Of a stretch of DNA of 64,000 bases, positions 60,180 through 64,000 are shown piece by piece. The notes beneath the pieces are model-generated. The model ran no database searches. It saw only the letters and a program-made list of their open reading frames with translations, and was not told the origin of the DNA. Origin of the DNA: Oscillospiraceae bacterium. Lineage in GTDB: Bacteria; Bacillota; Clostridia; Oscillospirales; Oscillospiraceae. The DNA is taken from contig AP025583.1 of NCBI GenBank assembly GCA_022846095.1, positions 2,976,001 to 3,040,000 of the forward strand, written 5' to 3'. Both the position numbers and the translations under genes were made by a program. Position 1 is the stretch's first letter. Every line of letters starts with the position of its first letter.

Positions 60180-63100
60180 ATGATAGGGCTGCGGAAACGT
60201 ACCTGCAAAGCGATCTCCCTTCTGCTCACGGCAGCGATGCTGCTTGGCCTTCTGCCCACTGCCGCGCTGGCGGTGACCCCGGAGGAGATCGTCAAGCACA
60301 AGGGTATGCAGATGTGGAATTTGGCCGGTGGGATTACCGCCCAATACCAAAATGAATCTCAATACAACACCTTCACAGGCTCGTTAAACATGAATGACGG
60401 TATTTCTTGGGCCCGGCTCTCCTTTACCATTGAGAGGAATCAGCCCGTCAGCCTGATACTTTACCGGCTGGCGGACGGGTTTGACGAGGAGCCCCTCAAG
60501 CTGGCGTACAATCAAGAGAGCGCAGAGGAACTGGAGCCCTTTCTCGGGGAGTTTATAGGCTATATCGCCGGATTTCCCGTTACGGACAATATCGATTTAT
60601 CCGGAGAAAAGCCCGAGGGGAAAATACTCGACGACGCCACGTGGAAAACAATCGAGTATTGCATCACAAACGGTTATCCGGATCCAAATGACTATGACCC
60701 CCTCACACCGATGATTCAATTCAATGCCTATGGCATGACGGGGAGAGACCTGGATCCCCCGGTAAACCTGATCTATGGCCTTGATGAAACGGTATCCGCA
60801 ACACCCTCCGAGCCTCCGTCCGGGGACGTGGAGGCGCCGGAGGAGACTGCCGCGCCTGACGCCGAGCTTCCCGGGGAGACGCCGGAGCCGGAAGAGCCCG
60901 ACGCGGAAGGGCCTGATATGCCGGATCCGGATGCCGGGTTGAGCCTTGGGCTCCAGACAAGATTTGGCGCAGACCCCGCGCTGCCTCTCCCGGAGGCAGA
61001 TGTACCGGCGCCGGACGGAGAGACCCTGCCCGACGCCGAGACTCCGCCTGACGCCGAAACTCCGCCTGACACCGAAACACCGCCCGACGCCGAAACTCCG
61101 CCCGACACTGAAGTTCCGCCCGACGCCGAGACTCCGCCGGACGCCGAGACTCCGCCGGACGCCGAAGCACCGCCTGAGGAAGTGCCGCCGTCTCCGCCCC
61201 CCGCCCCCACGGCCACTCCCGCCCCCCAGTATCCGCAGTACACCGAGGCGGACGTGCTGATCGACCGCCGTCCTTCCCTATTCTCCCTGGCGGACGACGC
61301 CGCGGCGGCTGGTCTGGACGAGAATATCGTCAACTATATCTATTGGAACGGCCAGCTGGTAAACGAGGACAACTCACCGCGGCCCTACCAATATGATGAC
61401 GGGAAGTACGTCATCGTTATGCAGCCCACCACGCAGGGCGCGGACCTCTACAACAGCTTTCTCAGCTTCCGGCAGGATGGCTCGATGGTGGAGCGGTTTG
61501 TCGATACAGACGGGTATCATGAGCTTGAGGAGCTGATGAAGCAGCTGCATCCCGAGTGGTTCAATACGGTCGATCCCGTGAACTTGCTTACGGGCAGCTT
61601 CAGCTGGAATTATCAGGATTTTTCCCTCTATGGGAGATATGACCTGCCCTTCCGGCGCTATTACCAGTCCTCCGACGCACAGAGCGACAACCTGCTCGGC
61701 AAGGGCTGGAGCAGCAATTTCACCTACGCGCTGGAGGTGGAGCCGCTCTATGCCCGCGCGGTCATGCCGGACGGCAAAACGCTCTATTTTGAGCTGAATC
61801 TCGACCAGACCTACCGCTCCGTCGGCGACTACACGCTGGTCAGCACCGGCGGCGGCTACTTGATGGTCAATACCCATGACGGCACCCAGTACGCTTTCTC
61901 CGCCGCCGGGAAAATCGAAAAAATTGCGTATCTGAACGGCAATTCTCTGGATTTCAGCTACTCCGGAGGAGAGCTGGTTGAGGTGGCGAACGCTGCCGGG
62001 GCGTTCCGCTTTGATTACGCCGGCGGACATATTGCCTCGGTTACCGACAGTGTGGGCCGCAGCATTTCGCTGTCCTACGAAGGGGATTACCTTGTGGCCG
62101 TGGAGAATCCCGACGGCGACAGCCTGCGCTACTCCTATGACGGCGACGGCTACCTGACGACGGTGGAGAACTTTAAGGGCGAGCTCTATGTGGAGAACAC
62201 CTACGACGCCGGCGGCCGTGTCATTCTTCAATACGCCGCCGACATCGGCACATTTGAGTTTACATACGATCCCCAGGCCCGCTATAACGTGTGTACCGGC
62301 ACGGACGGCTATTTGCTGGCCATCCGGTATGACGAGCTGGGCCGCATCCTCGAAAGCACCAACGCGGACGGCACGGTCACGCTGACCTACAACGATCAAA
62401 ACCAGGTGACCAGCGAGACCGACCGCGAGGGGAATACCATCTACTATGAGCACGATGGGGACGGCAACGTCTCGCAGGTCAACTACCCGGACGGCACCAC
62501 CGAGCGGTACGGCTACAACGCGGACAACCTGGTGACCCGCTTTGTGGACCGCAACGGCAACGCCAGCGCCTATACATATGACGGCCAGGGCAACGTGACC
62601 AGCCGCACCGACGGCCGGGGCAATACCTCCACCTATGTGTACGACGGACAGGGCAACCGGATTTCCGCCTCCGACGCCCTGGGCCGCACCTCCACGTATA
62701 CCTATGACGCCGCAGGCAACTGTACCTCCAGCACCGACGCCAACGGCAGCACCACGATGTTCTCCTACGACGGACAGGGCCGCCTTGTCTCCCAGACCGA
62801 CGCGGACGGCAGCGTCACCCGCTACGAGTATACCGAGGCCGGCAAGCTGGTGAAGATCACCGACGCCCAGGGGCACGAGCAGGCCTACACCGTGGACGGC
62901 AACGGCTTTACCACCAGCCAGTCGGACTGGATGGGCCATTTTACCACCTACGAGCGCAACGTCCAGAATCAGATTACCCGCGTCACCGACCCGCTGGGCT
63001 TCACGACGGATTACAGCTATGACGAGCGCGGGAATATGGTGGCTTCGGTTGACGCTGAGGACGGGCGTACGACCTATACCTATGACGCCGCCGGGCATAT

Positions 63101-64000
63101 GCGCTCCATGACGGACGCGCGCGGCAATACCTGGACGTACGCCTACGACAGCGAGGGCCGCATGACCTCCGTCACCGACCCTCTGGGCGGCGTGGCCTCC
63201 ACAGAGTATGACAGCGTGGGGCGCACCGCCGCCGCTACCGACACCCGCGGCGCCGCCACCCACTACAGCTACGACGGCGTGGGCAACAACACCCGGGTCC
63301 GGGACGCCCTGGGCCGCGCCACGATTATGGCCTACGACGAAAACGGCAACCTGGTTTCCCGCACCGACCGCACCGGTGCGGAGACCACGTACACCTACGA
63401 CGCCAATAACCGCCTGGTCTCCACCACCGACGCGCTGGGCAACACTACAACTTATACATACGACGGCGTGGGCAACATGGTCCAGACGGTGACCCCCGGC
63501 GGGGCCGCCGCCGCCAATGAGTACGACGCGCTCAGCCGCAACACCTCCACCATGAACGCCCTGGGCTTCGGCACGCAATTTGTGTACGACACCCTGGGAC
63601 GGGTAATCGAAACCACCTATGCCGACGGCACCAGCGTGAGCTACACCTACGACGCCAACGGCAGGGTACTCACCTCCACAGACCAGCTGGGCGGCGTGAC
63701 CGCCTACGCCTACGACGCCGGCGGCAGGCTGATAAGCCAGACAGACCCCATGGGCGGGGAGACCGCCTATACCTACGACGGCCTGGGCAATGTGCGCTCC
63801 GCCACCGACCCCATGGGCTTCACCACCTCCTACACCTACGACGCCAACGGCAGCGTGGCCTCCGTCACCGACGCCGAGGGGCACACCACGTCCTATACCT
63901 ACGACGCGCTCAACCGCCCCTCCACCATCACCGATCCTCTGGGCGGCGAGACGCGCTATGAGTACGACGGCGAGGGCAATCTGACGAGGCTGACCGACGC
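60180..64000 (+). CDS. Large secreted RHS/YD-repeat protein (C-terminus beyond window)
   Basis: The frame is open from the ATG at 60180 (AAGGAAGG 7 bp before) to the window end, about 1,273 residues so far. Order: signal peptide 1-31 (cleavage after LPTAALA), an unknown domain to about 210, an acidic Pro/Glu/Asp linker with nine PPDAET-like units (281-334), a DUF6531-like RHS entry domain near 460 (VNLLTGSFSWNYQDF, PFRRYYQSSD), and from about 575 many YD repeats (YTYDGQGNVTSRTD and similar). RHS shells enclose a C-terminal toxin or enzyme in polymorphic toxins, wall-associated WapA proteins and others; that C-terminus is not visible. Confidence 0.93.
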   Translation, partial: MIGLRKRTCKAISLLLTAAMLLGLLPTAALAVTPEEIVKHKGMQMWNLAGGITAQYQNESQYNTFTGSLNMNDGISWARLSFTIERNQPVSLILYRLADGFDEEPLKLAYNQESAEELEPFLGEFIGYIAGFPVTDNIDLSGEKPEGKILDDATWKTIEYCITNGYPDPNDYDPLTPMIQFNAYGMTGRDLDPPVNLIYGLDETVSATPSEPPSGDVEAPEETAAPDAELPGETPEPEEPDAEGPDMPDPDAGLSLGLQTRFGADPALPLPEADVPAPDGETLPDAETPPDAETPPDTETPPDAETPPDTEVPPDAETPPDAETPPDAEAPPEEVPPSPPPAPTATPAPQYPQYTEADVLIDRRPSLFSLADDAAAAGLDENIVNYIYWNGQLVNEDNSPRPYQYDDGKYVIVMQPTTQGADLYNSFLSFRQDGSMVERFVDTDGYHELEELMKQLHPEWFNTVDPVNLLTGSFSWNYQDFSLYGRYDLPFRRYYQSSDAQSDNLLGKGWSSNFTYALEVEPLYARAVMPDGKTLYFELNLDQTYRSVGDYTLVSTGGGYLMVNTHDGTQYAFSAAGKIEKIAYLNGNSLDFSYSGGELVEVANAAGAFRFDYAGGHIASVTDSVGRSISLSYEGDYLVAVENPDGDSLRYSYDGDGYLTTVENFKGELYVENTYDAGGRVILQYAADIGTFEFTYDPQARYNVCTGTDGYLLAIRYDELGRILESTNADGTVTLTYNDQNQVTSETDREGNTIYYEHDGDGNVSQVNYPDGTTERYGYNADNLVTRFVDRNGNASAYTYDGQGNVTSRTDGRGNTSTYVYDGQGNRISASDALGRTSTYTYDAAGNCTSSTDANGSTTMFSYDGQGRLVSQTDADGSVTRYEYTEAGKLVKITDAQGHEQAYTVDGNGFTTSQSDWMGHFTTYERNVQNQITRVTDPLGFTTDYSYDERGNMVASVDAEDGRTTYTYDAAGHMRSMTDARGNTWTYAYDSEGRMTSVTDPLGGVASTEYDSVGRTAAATDTRGAATHYSYDGVGNNTRVRDALGRATIMAYDENGNLVSRTDRTGAETTYTYDANNRLVSTTDALGNTTTYTYDGVGNMVQTVTPGGAAAANEYDALSRNTSTMNALGFGTQFVYDTLGRVIETTYADGTSVSYTYDANGRVLTSTDQLGGVTAYAYDAGGRLISQTDPMGGETAYTYDGLGNVRSATDPMGFTTSYTYDANGSVASVTDAEGHTTSYTYDALNRPSTITDPLGGETRYEYDGEGNLTRLTD
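61020..61181 (+). repeat. Nine 18-bp coding repeats (PPDAET linker)
   Basis: Nine in-frame units encode E-T-P-P-D-A with small variations (ETLPDA, ETPPDT, EVPPDA, EAPPEE). Such a tract is prone to copy-number change by slippage without breaking the frame. The peptide is an extended acidic linker that could span the cell wall. Confidence 0.85.

Noticed and set aside
61020-61181. Possible CRISPR-like array
   Set aside because: The 18-bp units are contiguous without spacers and stay in frame within a coding sequence.
60721-61333. Low-complexity minus-strand frames opposite the linker
   Set aside because: They are the complement of the PPDAET coding repeats and have no independent support.
61374-63884. 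Minus-strand frame of 836 codons
   Set aside because: It is a shadow opposite the RHS repeats, with Gly/Val-rich low-complexity periodicity that mirrors the YD repeats. The plus strand has a complete signal peptide and domain order.

Overview
The window looks like chromosome of a high-GC Firmicute, most plausibly a gut Oscillospiraceae relative (Flavonifractor, Lawsonibacter or Intestinimonas type). This is inferred from GC-rich coding DNA combined with Gram-positive features: strong AAGGAGG ribosome binding sites, sigma-A promoters with TTGACA and TATAAT-like boxes, BlaI/M56 pairs, GerMN lipoprotein, DacF-type carboxypeptidase, TSCPD-domain protein and TAXI-TRAP transport. No rRNA, tRNA, CRISPR array or phage was recognised.

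Layout. 1-4.5 kb: a minus-strand set (PfkB-type kinase cut by the window start, class II aldolase, proline-iminopeptidase-like hydrolase, methyltransferase) under a TetR repressor with two matching 27-bp operators, then a small Xre-type protein. 4.7-5.1 kb: a MITE-like element of about 400 bp. 5.2-6.2 kb: membrane-anchored hydrolase. 6.3-23.4 kb: the most interesting region, built from two mirrored modules. Each module has one flavin/Fe-S enoate reductase of the BaiCD/BaiH/dienoyl-CoA reductase kind plus three SnoaL-like proteins. Module 1 (6.3-10.3 kb, minus) is divergent from a LysR regulator; module 2 (19.2-23.4 kb, plus) is divergent from a PucR-type regulator. Between them lie a beta-helix protein, a GntP-type permease, a PrsA-like foldase and a lipase-fold protein. 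A 45-bp element occurs ungapped three times (upstream of module 1, the beta-helix gene and the permease), and a second, 70-bp promoter element is shared by the permease and module 2. This ties the region into one regulon with two inputs, probably the uptake and reductive/dehydrative conversion of an unknown unsaturated substrate.

23.5-25 kb: two lower-GC acquired genes. 25-34 kb: housekeeping and mixed genes (GlnRS, threonine aldolase, a catalytically dead beta-lactamase-fold protein, ECF sigma/anti-sigma pair, YesL-like protein, MetY). 34.4-38.3 kb: a ComEA-like/response regulator/histidine kinase/GerMN operon interrupted by a second MITE copy. 38.5-49.8 kb: DacF, two BlaI-M56 systems (one with a BNR/FG-GAP sensor fusion), MerR and TetR regulators, a short oleate-hydratase-like protein and a CPA2 antiporter. 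49.6-58.7 kb: a catabolic operon (Fe-S/FAD oxidoreductase, BKACE, LarA-like protein, TAXI-TRAP transporter, quinolinate-phosphoribosyltransferase-like protein with a broken end) divergent from a GntR regulator. 60.2-64 kb: the 5' part of a large secreted RHS/YD-repeat protein that runs off the window.

Both families in the 6-23 kb modules are known from anaerobic steroid chemistry (BaiCD/BaiH and BaiE in the bai operon), but the substrate here cannot be read from sequence.
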